Assembly (NCBI RefSeq): GCF_017352115.1
Contig: NZ_CP071448.1
Location: 5,449,160 to 5,513,159, forward strand
Source of the DNA: Flavobacterium endoglycinae
Lineage (GTDB): Bacteria > Bacteroidota > Bacteroidia > Flavobacteriales > Flavobacteriaceae
Length of the DNA: 64,000 nt
Direction: 5' to 3'
In this document: one piece after another, positions 26,813 to 35,770 of the stretch
Position numbering within the stretch: the stretch's first letter is position 1
Layout: every line of letters starts with the position of its first letter
Position numbers and translations under genes: made by a program
Notes under the pieces: generated by a model
Seen by the model: only the letters and a program-made list of their open reading frames with translations
Database searches by the model: none
Told to the model about the DNA's origin: nothing

Positions 26813-29800
26813 ATGAAAAAGCATAAAGTCCTCTTATTGTTTCTTATTTTTTTTGGAATATTTTTTTTCCAAAGCCTTCCTGCGCAGCCCAATTATATTT
26901 TTCACCAGTTAAAAACCAGCGAAGGGTTTTCGAGCACCAATGTCAAGACATTTCTAAGGGACAGTTACGGTTTTTTATGGATTGGCACTGAAACTGGACT
27001 TAATCGATATGATGGTTACGAATTCAAGGTTTACACGACCAACTCTAAAAAGCCCAATAGCTTAATTTCCAACGATATTTTAGGTCTTCAAGAAGACGAC
27101 ATGGGCAATATATGGGTCAATTTTGGACATGATAATGCGATATATAACAGAGATAAGGACTGCTTTATTACGGACATCACTTCTCTTTTAAATAAGTTGC
27201 ACATTCGCGCAGATGCCAACTGTAAAATTTATGTAGACAAGAAAAAGAATTTATGGGTTTTTAATAAAAAAAACATATTTTTCTATGATGTAAAAAATAG
27301 GCATACTTCCATCTTTACAGGCGTAAACATTGAAGACCCTTTTGCTGTAAGCGTAACAGATGATGGCGAGTCTGTATATTGCGTTGAAAATTCTCAAAAG
27401 TGCTGGCAGCTAAATAGCACTAAAGGTCATATTAAAACCATTAAACTCCCAACTCACAACAGAAAAAACGGAACTGACGATTGGCATATCATTTTTCTGG
27501 ACAGCGACAACGGATTATGGGCCTATTTCAGCAATAATCCTAATGAAGTTTTCTATCGCGATGATCAGAGGAAAAAATGGAGCTCTATAACCTTAAAATC
27601 TAGTGTAGACAGCGACATTAATTTCGTTAGCAGCATTATCGAAAATAAGCCAGGCGAAATATGGATTGGAACAGATCATAAAGGGCTTTTTATTTTTGAC
27701 AAATCAAAAAACAGCATAACAAACTGTGTTCAAACCCCAAACAAAGACAATTCTCTGCCATCCAACAATATCACTTGCCTATATCGCGACAACGATAGGA
27801 CTATCTGGATTGGACACAGCAAAAAAGGGCTTTCTTTTTTTAATGAAAGCTTTAAAAACTTTATCAATTTCAAACATCCTGAATGCTCTGATATTAGCGC
27901 TATAATGGAGGATCACAATGAAGATCTCTGGATTGCAACAGATGGAAAGGGACTTTTTAAAAAAGATAAAAAAACAGGAAATACTTCTCGAATTCCATTT
28001 CCCAAAGCTGCAATTACCTCTTTATTGGAAGATCGCAAAAACCGCATTTGGATCGGCACTTATCAAAACGGACTGTTTTGCTGGCAAAATGGCGTTATAA
28101 GCCAATATACCACGAAAAACAGCAAATTAAGCAACAACAATGTCTGGAACTTAAAACAGGACCGCTATGGCAATATCTGGATAGGGTCTATGGGAGGAAA
28201 AATACAGCAGCTTCCGTCCGATGCCACTAGTTTTGATTCTGTGATTTCTGTATTTGAAGATCAAGTTTTTGCACTCGACATGTTTTACGATTCAGGCGAT
28301 GAGCTTTTGCTGGGCACGGGTTACGGACTTTTCAATATTGATATCACCAACAATAAAAATGTCATCTCGTATGGCAATAAAAAAGGAACGCAAAAATTCA
28401 AACACTTTCAGATTTCTACGGTCTACAAAGACAAACACAATATTTTGTGGATTGCCCACAATGATGGCCTTAATGTTTGGGATCCCAAAAAAGATACCAT
28501 TTATTACTTCAACAAGTCAAATGGCCTTTGCGACAATTCTGTCAGCGCGATACTGGAAGACAATCGCAATAACATCTGGGTTACAACACCCAATGGGCTT
28601 TCTATTTTAACTGTCAGTTATGATGCAAATGATAACTTATCCATAAGCAGTAAAAACTATTCGGTTAAGGATGGACTGATGGATAATTATTTCAACAAAC
28701 ACTCTATACTGCAATTAAGAAACGGTGATATTTTGCTTGGCAATCTGGACGGATATACCATAATCAATCCTAACAAACTGCTAAAAGAAAACAAGCCGGT
28801 TTCAAAAATTATTTTTACAGGACTAACTCTTGGAAATCAGACTATAGAAGTAGATTCTATCTATAATGGGCATAAATTGTTGCAGCATTCGACAGAACTG
28901 CTTTCCAAGCTTACTTTAAGGCACGATGACAGGCTTATTACCCTTAAGTTTACGAGTACAGATTTATTAAATGCCGATAAGGTCAAGTATTTTTACAAGA
29001 TCGAAGGTTTTAATTCGGAATGGATTCCTATTCAGGACAATAAAATTGTAATTTCTGCTTTGCCAGCTGGCAATTACAAGCTTTTGGTAAAAGCGTATGA
29101 TAATGCTTCTGGATGGAACGATAATATCAAAGTATTGGCGTTGAATGTATTGCCTCCTTTTTATCTAACCGTATGGGCGTATCTTTTTTATGGACTCACG
29201 ATCGCGGGTATTATATGGTATACCGTACGCAGATCAAAAATTCGCCATCATTTAAAATTAGAAGAACAGCGCGAGAAAATGAATCGCGAGAAAGAATGGC
29301 AGATTAACGAAATGAAGCTGAACTTTTTCACCAACATAAGCCATGATCTAAGAACTCCTCTCACCCTTATCATAACACCTCTGCAAGTGCTGTTAAACGA
29401 TGCTATGGATGAGACCATGAAAAAGAAAATAAATGTTATCCATAAAAATGCACAGCAGCTTCTATCTTTAATCAATTCGCTGCTAGATTTTCGCAAATTA
29501 GATGCAGGAATCGTTAGCTTAAACTTAAAGGCATCAGAGTTTGTAAGTTTCGCCGAGGACATTTGCAGTTCGTTTAATGTTTATGCTACGGAACGCCATA
29601 TCCAATTGTCTTTTGAAAGCGAAATAGAGAGTCTGCTTATGGAATTTGATAAAGATAAGATTCAAAAAACACTTACCAATCTGCTTTCAAATGCTTTTAA
29701 ATATACTCCTGATGGAGGAAAAATTCAGGTAGAAATTAGCCGCGATGCTACTCAAGTCTGCGTCAAAGTTCGCGACACCGGTTCGGGAATCAGCGATAAA

Positions 29801-30820
29801 GATAAACCGCTTGTATTTGAGAGATTTTATCAAGGAGAACAAAGCCAGAATGAAACAGGCAGCGGTCTTGGATTGCATATTGCAAATGAATACATACATC
29901 TTCATGGAGGCACCATAACCATTGAAGATAATATTCCGCATGGGTGTGTATTTACCTTTAAGATCCCAATTAGAGAAAGCTCTGAAAAGAATTTGATGCT
30001 TAGTCCTGCTACTATTGATATCCCAAACATTGAAGAGGAAAAAACAGAAAGTCTTACTGAACAAGTGGTTCTTTTTGTAGATGACAATAAAGACCTGTGC
30101 GAATTTATAGAAGACAATCTAAAAGACAACTTTACAGTGCTTACAGCTCATAATGGCCAAGAGGCTATCGAACTGTTGCAAAAACACAATATTACGGTTA
30201 TTGTAAGTGATGTAATGATGCCTGTAATGGATGGAATTGAGCTTTGTAAATTGGTCAAAACCAATATTTACTGGTCTCATATTCCTGTAATTCTGCTCAC
30301 AGCGCGCACTGCTGAAGAATATCATATTGACGGATTAAAATACGGAGCAGATGATTATATCACCAAACCTTTTAACATCCATATTCTCAAACTTCGAATT
30401 AATAAATTTATCGAATGGACGAAAAAAAGCCATGCTGCGTTTAAACAAAAAATAGACGTTAATCCGCAGGAGATTACCATTACCTCCTTAGATGAAATTT
30501 TTATCGAAAAAGCAATAAAAGCCGTAGAGCAGCATATCAGCGATACTGAATTTTCTGTAGAAAATCTAGGCGATATTTTAGGCTTAAGCCGAGGACATCT
30601 GTACAAAAAACTGATGTTCATAACGGGTAAAGGACCTGCAGAATTCATTCGAACCATACGTTTGAAAAGAGGACGCCAGCTTCTGGATAAAAGTCAGCTG
30701 CAGGTTTCGCAAATAGCCTACGAAGTTGGATTTAATTCGCCCAAAAGATTTTCAAAATATTTCCGTGAAGAGTTTGGTTTATCTCCTTCCGAGTATTTAA
30801 AACTTCACAAAAAACTATAA
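26813..30820 (+). CDS. Hybrid two-component system sensor/regulator (HTCS)
   Basis: A 1335-aa one-polypeptide signalling protein of the type that controls Bacteroidota polysaccharide loci. In order: signal or anchor segment (4-24); periplasmic two-bladed-propeller region of Reg_prop repeats (e.g. DLWIATDGKGLF, NIWIGSMGGK) to about 680; Y_Y_Y domain (about 700-770); membrane helix (about 780-805). Then come HisKA with His844 (ISHDLRTPLT), HATPase_c (VRDTGSGIS, GSGLGLHIA), a receiver domain with Asp1133 (IVSDVMMPV), and a C-terminal AraC helix-turn-helix (about 1225-1335). The periplasmic part binds an oligosaccharide and the AraC domain activates promoters. It is the last gene of the plus-strand operon and the probable regulator of the whole locus. 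Confidence 0.95.
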   Translation: MKKHKVLLLFLIFFGIFFFQSLPAQPNYIFHQLKTSEGFSSTNVKTFLRDSYGFLWIGTETGLNRYDGYEFKVYTTNSKKPNSLISNDILGLQEDDMGNIWVNFGHDNAIYNRDKDCFITDITSLLNKLHIRADANCKIYVDKKKNLWVFNKKNIFFYDVKNRHTSIFTGVNIEDPFAVSVTDDGESVYCVENSQKCWQLNSTKGHIKTIKLPTHNRKNGTDDWHIIFLDSDNGLWAYFSNNPNEVFYRDDQRKKWSSITLKSSVDSDINFVSSIIENKPGEIWIGTDHKGLFIFDKSKNSITNCVQTPNKDNSLPSNNITCLYRDNDRTIWIGHSKKGLSFFNESFKNFINFKHPECSDISAIMEDHNEDLWIATDGKGLFKKDKKTGNTSRIPFPKAAITSLLEDRKNRIWIGTYQNGLFCWQNGVISQYTTKNSKLSNNNVWNLKQDRYGNIWIGSMGGKIQQLPSDATSFDSVISVFEDQVFALDMFYDSGDELLLGTGYGLFNIDITNNKNVISYGNKKGTQKFKHFQISTVYKDKHNILWIAHNDGLNVWDPKKDTIYYFNKSNGLCDNSVSAILEDNRNNIWVTTPNGLSILTVSYDANDNLSISSKNYSVKDGLMDNYFNKHSILQLRNGDILLGNLDGYTIINPNKLLKENKPVSKIIFTGLTLGNQTIEVDSIYNGHKLLQHSTELLSKLTLRHDDRLITLKFTSTDLLNADKVKYFYKIEGFNSEWIPIQDNKIVISALPAGNYKLLVKAYDNASGWNDNIKVLALNVLPPFYLTVWAYLFYGLTIAGIIWYTVRRSKIRHHLKLEEQREKMNREKEWQINEMKLNFFTNISHDLRTPLTLIITPLQVLLNDAMDETMKKKINVIHKNAQQLLSLINSLLDFRKLDAGIVSLNLKASEFVSFAEDICSSFNVYATERHIQLSFESEIESLLMEFDKDKIQKTLTNLLSNAFKYTPDGGKIQVEISRDATQVCVKVRDTGSGISDKDKPLVFERFYQGEQSQNETGSGLGLHIANEYIHLHGGTITIEDNIPHGCVFTFKIPIRESSEKNLMLSPATIDIPNIEEEKTESLTEQVVLFVDDNKDLCEFIEDNLKDNFTVLTAHNGQEAIELLQKHNITVIVSDVMMPVMDGIELCKLVKTNIYWSHIPVILLTARTAEEYHIDGLKYGADDYITKPFNIHILKLRINKFIEWTKKSHAAFKQKIDVNPQEITITSLDEIFIEKAIKAVEQHISDTEFSVENLGDILGLSRGHLYKKLMFITGKGPAEFIRTIRLKRGRQLLDKSQLQVSQIAYEVGFNSPKRFSKYFREEFGLSPSEYLKLHKKL

Positions 30821-30833
30821 AAACAACGCAATA

Positions 30834-30873
30834 AAAAAGCAGCCTTTAATCATCATTAAGGCTGCTTTTTTTT
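30834..30873. terminator. Bidirectional terminator after the sensor gene
   Basis: AAAAAGCAGCCTT (30834-30846) and AAGGCTGCTTTTT (30859-30871) form a 13-bp stem with T-tracts on both strands. It separates the converging sensor operon and the GH97-GH3-GH43-esterase operon. Confidence 0.9.
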
Positions 30874-30945
30874 ATTTTCTCAGACTATATTCGTTTTATT
30901 TAAAAGTGTTTCAAAAAACGGCTATAAACTGCTTAAAAGAATTTT

Positions 30946-31872
30946 TTATTTGAAAATATGCTGCGAGAAAAGATACAGGTTGTTGGCCCATTCTACATCA
31001 TCGTGCGCATTGCTATCTACATGCCACACATGAGGCACTTGATTGGTCTTTAAGCAACTATGAATGCGCTGGCTCACATTAAAAAGCCAGTCTTTATTGC
31101 CACAAGAAACCCACAATACTTTAAGATCTTTTCTTGCTGCTTTTACGTCAGGCACAAGTTTAAGAGTAGAAAGTCCTCCCACTTCATTTGTATTAGGTGC
31201 TGAAGAAAAGCCTCCAACAAAAGCAAAAGTATCAATATGAGAAAGGCCAATATTCAGAGATTGCCCTCCTCCCATAGATAAACCTGCTAAAGCTCGCTGC
31301 TCTCGATTGCGGTATACTGCATAATTTGCTTCAATATACGGAATGATATCCTTCAGAAGATCTTTCTCAAAAGATACTCCATAACTTTTATATCCAATTT
31401 CTTTCTCTTTCTCTTGGTCTGGAGTTGGATTTTCAACAGTGATGCTTGAGTTGCAGTTGGGAAAAACCACCAGCATTGGTTTGATTTTTCCGTCACGGAT
31501 TAAATTATCTATAACATCCTGCGCACGAATCCAGTCAGTCCATTGTCCTTTATCTGAATTAAGTCCATGGAGCAGATAAAGCACTGGGTATTTTTTATCA
31601 GATGCATAACCTGCAGGGGTGTAGACTGTCATTTCGCGACGTGTGCCCAATGTTTTAGAATTGTACTGAACCACTGTCAGTTTTCCCGAAGCCAATTCTG
31701 CATGCTTGTCCCTAAATCCTTGTGGCGGATCTGGAAATGCTGGTTTGTCGTCGGTATTAAATACTATGGGCTGTAGGTTTAATTTTTTATCCGTAGTATT
31801 CTCTGTTTGGGAGTGTACTATAGACCAACAGACCAAAGCTAACATCGTAATTAATCTCGTTTTATTTTTCAT
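30946..31872 (-). CDS. CE1-type esterase
   Basis: A 308-aa secreted alpha/beta hydrolase with signal peptide (MKNKTRLITMLALVCWSIVHSQ). The nucleophile is Ser199 in LAGLSMGGG; the oxyanion strand is VLYLLHGLNSDKGQW; and the catalytic His is probably in SNAHDDVEW near the C-terminus. It resembles the esterase domain of XynZ-type enzymes and enterochelin-esterase-like proteins in CE1, which deacetylate or deferuloylate plant glycans. Removing acetyl or feruloyl esters from side chains is the probable role. Last gene of a minus-strand operon with GH43, GH3 and GH97. Confidence 0.85.
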   Translation of the reverse strand: MKNKTRLITMLALVCWSIVHSQTENTTDKKLNLQPIVFNTDDKPAFPDPPQGFRDKHAELASGKLTVVQYNSKTLGTRREMTVYTPAGYASDKKYPVLYLLHGLNSDKGQWTDWIRAQDVIDNLIRDGKIKPMLVVFPNCNSSITVENPTPDQEKEKEIGYKSYGVSFEKDLLKDIIPYIEANYAVYRNREQRALAGLSMGGGQSLNIGLSHIDTFAFVGGFSSAPNTNEVGGLSTLKLVPDVKAARKDLKVLWVSCGNKDWLFNVSQRIHSCLKTNQVPHVWHVDSNAHDDVEWANNLYLFSQHIFK

Positions 31873-31887
31873 AATCCATCCATTTAT

Positions 31888-33462
31888 TTATTCTGCTTTA
31901 CCAGGCTGATAGGTAAAACTATCAAAATCAGCAAATGCTTTGGTATTTTTGTTTTGCGATGTAGCATATAGTCCAACATACACGCCTGTAAAACCTCCAT
32001 TGGTCTCAGAACTTAGGTACCAAATATTGATTTTATCTAAAAACTTAAATTCTTTTCCATCCAAAGAATAGTAGAAGCTATAAAAATCCTTATTGCCTTC
32101 CACTTTCAAATAAATCTTATCTGCAGGAATTTCCACTTCAGATGCGGTATGGTTCAGTATGCCCATTTTATAACGCAACACTAATTTGTTTTTGCCTTTT
32201 TCTGTTTTTTTCAAAAAAAGGTCGTAATGCGCCTGACTGGAGTAGTAGATAGTCATACCCGCTTCATCTCCATCTTTTGCATTATTTAATGACATCACGG
32301 TGGAAGCTGAAAAATCAATATGTTCCTGTCTGCGTCCTACAAAGGTTGGCGAATCGTTGTCGTCTAAAGATACTGAAGTGGCTTTTAATCGCAATGAACC
32401 TTTCTTTTCGCTAAGTGAATATTGCTGTAGGAAAGGATTTCTGAGATAATTCCAATCGGTTCCGAGCTTTATTTCATCAAAATTAGTAGAATAATCATGA
32501 GGTTTTACTGCTTGTACCGGTAAAGTAGGCACATTCATATCTATATTAACCGTGCCATTGCCATTTATTACGGGCCAAGCATTTGCATCCCATCTTACAG
32601 GAGCTAAAAATGTTTCTCGACCTAACACATGGTGCAACAAACTCTGCGGACGGAAGCCTAGAAAGACAATCCACCAAGAACCATCATGTGCCTGAATAAA
32701 ATCGCCATGTCCTGTGCCTTGAATCGGATTGCTCTGAGCAATTTCGTTAATATGCGTCAAAATCGGATTGGCAGGATTGGATTCGTAAGGTCCGTAAATG
32801 TTCCTGCTTCGCGCTATGGTTATTTTATGGCCATATTCTGTTCCTCCTTCTGAAATAAGCAGATAATACAAACCGTCTTTTTTATAAATGTGCGGCGCTT
32901 CAGGATAGCGTCCTCCTGTTCCATTCCACACCGTTTGTCCTTTGGTGAGTTTTTTTCCTGTTTTAATATCAATTTCGCAGATCGTAATGCCATTCTGATT
33001 CGATACAAAATATGATTTGCCATCCTCAAAATATAAAGAAGGATCTATACCGCCTTGATCGACAAAAACGGGTTCTGACCATTCTCCTGCAGGATTATCG
33101 GTATGCACATAAAAATTTCCTCCGCCCGATACATTGGTCGTAACCATATAAAAACGCCCTTCATGATAACGGATTGTTGGAGCATAAATTCCAGCCGAAG
33201 GAGCACATTTGTCTAATTTGAGCTGAGAAGCACGCGTAAGACAATGCCCAATTTTAGTCCAATTGATTAAATCTTTACTGTGAAAAACGGGAACTCCCGG
33301 AAAGTACTCAAAGCTAGAAGTCACCAAATAATAGTCATCTCCAACCCTGCAAACACTCGGATCGGGATGAAATCCTGAAATAACCGGATTTTTGTATCCT
33401 TGCGCATTCAAGAAATGGCAGCACCCAACTATACTGATTAAAAGGATAATTATTCTTTTCAT
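31888..33462 (-). CDS. GH43 (subfamily 12-like) alpha-L-arabinofuranosidase/beta-xylosidase
   Basis: A 524-aa secreted enzyme with signal peptide ending at LNAQ. The GH43 propeller covers about 23-320, with base Asp34 (SGFHPDPSVCR), the modulator Asp in GGIDPSLYF, and acid Glu188 (RYPEAPHIYK). A C-terminal DUF1349/concanavalin-like beta-sandwich (about 335-520) is present, as in the GH43_12 enzymes of the Bacteroides ovatus xyloglucan locus, which remove alpha-L-arabinofuranose from S-type side chains. It starts 21 bases after the GH3 gene and is followed at 15 bases by the CE1 gene, so these genes are co-transcribed. Confidence 0.88.
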   Translation of the reverse strand: MKRIIILLISIVGCCHFLNAQGYKNPVISGFHPDPSVCRVGDDYYLVTSSFEYFPGVPVFHSKDLINWTKIGHCLTRASQLKLDKCAPSAGIYAPTIRYHEGRFYMVTTNVSGGGNFYVHTDNPAGEWSEPVFVDQGGIDPSLYFEDGKSYFVSNQNGITICEIDIKTGKKLTKGQTVWNGTGGRYPEAPHIYKKDGLYYLLISEGGTEYGHKITIARSRNIYGPYESNPANPILTHINEIAQSNPIQGTGHGDFIQAHDGSWWIVFLGFRPQSLLHHVLGRETFLAPVRWDANAWPVINGNGTVNIDMNVPTLPVQAVKPHDYSTNFDEIKLGTDWNYLRNPFLQQYSLSEKKGSLRLKATSVSLDDNDSPTFVGRRQEHIDFSASTVMSLNNAKDGDEAGMTIYYSSQAHYDLFLKKTEKGKNKLVLRYKMGILNHTASEVEIPADKIYLKVEGNKDFYSFYYSLDGKEFKFLDKINIWYLSSETNGGFTGVYVGLYATSQNKNTKAFADFDSFTYQPGKAE

Positions 33463-33483
33463 AATGCAAATTATTGCAATGCT

Positions 33484-35688
33484 TTATTTTAAATTAAAAT
33501 CTGCCACTCCTCTAATATCAGCAGCCGAAGCTCCAATCATTATTCTGAATTTGCCTGGTTCTGCAATCCATTCTTTTTTAGTGTCATCGTAATAAGAAAG
33601 ATCTTCTTTTGTTAAAGTAAAACGCACTATTTTTCCTTCTCCCGGCTCAAGCGAAATTTTTTCAAATCCTTTTAATTCTTTAGTTGGACGAGGCAGGCTT
33701 GACGTTTCGTCATTAATATAAAGCTGTACAACTTCTTTTCCTGCCACTTTTCCTGTGTTTTTTACGGAAACTGTTACCTCTAAAGAGTCAGCAGCTGTAA
33801 TCGTTTTTGAAGAAACAGCTGGCTTTCCGTACTGGAATGTAGTGTAGCTCAATCCATATCCGAAAGGAAAAAGCACAGGAATTTTTTTAGTATCATACCA
33901 ACGGTATCCTACTAAGATGTCTTCTTTATAATAGACATTTTTTCCATCACCTGGATAACAAAGTTGATCAAAAGCATGTGCTCCAACATCTTCCAATTTT
34001 TTAGGAAATGAAATCGGAAGTTTTCCTGACGGGTTTGCTTCGCCAGAAATAATATCAGCCAAAGCATTTCCTGCTTCCGAGCCCAAATACCATCCTTGTA
34101 CAACGGCTTTTGCTTTGTTAAGCCAAGGCATTAAAATCGCATTTCCGCTTAATAGAACAACCGCAACATTATTGTTTACTTTCTGTATTTCTTCAATCAG
34201 CTTGTCTTGACCAAACGGCAGACTCAACGATTTACGGTCTCCGCTTTCACAATCTTGAAAATAATTTTTATTCAACCCTCCAACAAAGAGCACTATATCT
34301 GCATGGCGGGCAGTTTCAATTGCTGCGTTTTGCAAAGAATCAACGTTTAATTTAGAGGGTTCTTCGGCGCCATAAAGCGGTCTTCCCGAAGCATATCCCA
34401 TACTGTAAACAATATTATTTTCGCCGTATTTATTCTTTAATCCCTGTAAAGGAGAAATTTCGTAAGCTGCTTTCAATGACGTAGAACCGCCACCAACAAT
34501 CAGACTTTTCACGGCATTTTCACCTATAATCGCAATTTTTTTATATCTGCCTTCTGGAATAGGTAAAAATTGTTTCTCATTTTTAAGCAATACGATTCCT
34601 TCTTGTGCTATTTTTCGAGCTGCATCGCTATGTTCTGGCGAAACAAAACGGCCATAAGGACGATTCGCACTCATCGTAGTGCGGAAAATCATTCGTAGAA
34701 TTCGGCTTGCTTTATCGTCAAGTTTCGACATTTCGTATTTACCCGATTTAATTACTTTCAGAAAAGGATCGGCTAAATAATAACTCGAAAAAGGAAAATG
34801 CCCTTGCGTAGTCAATCCGTTTGTATAAGTGCCCATTTCAATATCAAGTCCGCCATTGACCGCTTCATCAGTATTGTGCACACCTCCCCAATCACTAACT
34901 ACCACACCATCAAATTTCCAGTCAGTTTTTAAGATTTGGTTGAGTAAAATATCGTTATGGCAGCAGTGCACGCCCCATATTTTGTTATAAGCTCCCATGA
35001 TAGACCATACGTTTCCTTCCTGAACTGCAGCTTTGAAAGCCGGAAGATAAATCTCGTGCAAGGCGCGATCGCTTACGTTGACATTAATTTCACCACGGGC
35101 AATTTCCTGATTGTTCAGGGCGAAATGTTTTACGCACGCCGCGACACCATTAGACTGCACGCCTTGCACATACGGAACTACCAATCGCGAAGCCAAAAAA
35201 GGATCTTCGCCCATGTATTCGAAATTTCGCCCATTAAGTGGCGTACGGTAAATATTAACGCCAGGCCCTAACAGCATGGTTTTGTTTCGGTATCGGGCTT
35301 CTTCGCCAATAGATGTGCCGTAAAGCTTTGCTATCTTTGGGTTGAATGTTGCCGCAAGACACGTTAAAGCAGGAAAAGCAGTGCAGGAGTCATTTGTCCA
35401 TTGTGCCGAGTTCCATTCATCCCACAATTTTTCATCGCTCACTCCGTGCGATCCGTCTGATGACCATACATCTGGTATGCCTAAACGCGGAACTCCTTTA
35501 GAACTGAACTTTGACTGTGCATGGCAAAGTGCCACTTTTTCTTCTACTGTCATTCGCGATAAGGCATCCTTTACACGAACTTCTATTGACTGGCTTTCAT
35601 CTAAATAAAGAGCAGATTGCGCCCATCCAAAAAATGGCGAGAGGAAAAAATATAGTAATAGTAAAACAGTGATATATCTTTTTTTCAT
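33484..35688 (-). CDS. GH3 beta-glucosidase
   Basis: A 734-aa exported enzyme with signal peptide (MKKRYITVLLLLYFFLSPFFGWAQ). The N-terminal barrel carries nucleophile Asp266 (VVVSDWGGVHNTDEA). The (alpha/beta)6 sandwich domain has KNEKQFLPI, and a fibronectin-type III-like domain ends the protein (about 640-730). It probably removes glucose from the non-reducing end of de-xylosylated gluco-oligosaccharides, the final step of backbone breakdown in the periplasm. It lies 82 bases after the second GH97 gene, and that gap contains a hairpin. Confidence 0.93.
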   Translation of the reverse strand: MKKRYITVLLLLYFFLSPFFGWAQSALYLDESQSIEVRVKDALSRMTVEEKVALCHAQSKFSSKGVPRLGIPDVWSSDGSHGVSDEKLWDEWNSAQWTNDSCTAFPALTCLAATFNPKIAKLYGTSIGEEARYRNKTMLLGPGVNIYRTPLNGRNFEYMGEDPFLASRLVVPYVQGVQSNGVAACVKHFALNNQEIARGEINVNVSDRALHEIYLPAFKAAVQEGNVWSIMGAYNKIWGVHCCHNDILLNQILKTDWKFDGVVVSDWGGVHNTDEAVNGGLDIEMGTYTNGLTTQGHFPFSSYYLADPFLKVIKSGKYEMSKLDDKASRILRMIFRTTMSANRPYGRFVSPEHSDAARKIAQEGIVLLKNEKQFLPIPEGRYKKIAIIGENAVKSLIVGGGSTSLKAAYEISPLQGLKNKYGENNIVYSMGYASGRPLYGAEEPSKLNVDSLQNAAIETARHADIVLFVGGLNKNYFQDCESGDRKSLSLPFGQDKLIEEIQKVNNNVAVVLLSGNAILMPWLNKAKAVVQGWYLGSEAGNALADIISGEANPSGKLPISFPKKLEDVGAHAFDQLCYPGDGKNVYYKEDILVGYRWYDTKKIPVLFPFGYGLSYTTFQYGKPAVSSKTITAADSLEVTVSVKNTGKVAGKEVVQLYINDETSSLPRPTKELKGFEKISLEPGEGKIVRFTLTKEDLSYYDDTKKEWIAEPGKFRIMIGASAADIRGVADFNLK

Positions 35689-35720
35689 TATAGTATACTT
35701 TCTAATTCATTATTAGGTTA

Positions 35721-35759
35721 CGGAACAATATTTGCCCCAATGGCAAAAGAACAATTCCG
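35721..35759 (-). other. Hairpin between GH97 and GH3 genes
   Basis: Nested arms CGGAA/TTCCG and TTTGCC/GGCAAA form a two-part stem around CCAAT. There is no T-tract. It probably stabilises the mRNA or gives partial termination inside the operon. Confidence 0.45.
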
Positions 35760-35770
35760 AGAAATTTTAA

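Noticed and set aside
35721..35759. Copy of the susC promoter element before GH3
   Set aside because: It contains TTTGCCCC but in the opposite orientation and within a hairpin; the other blocks are missing.
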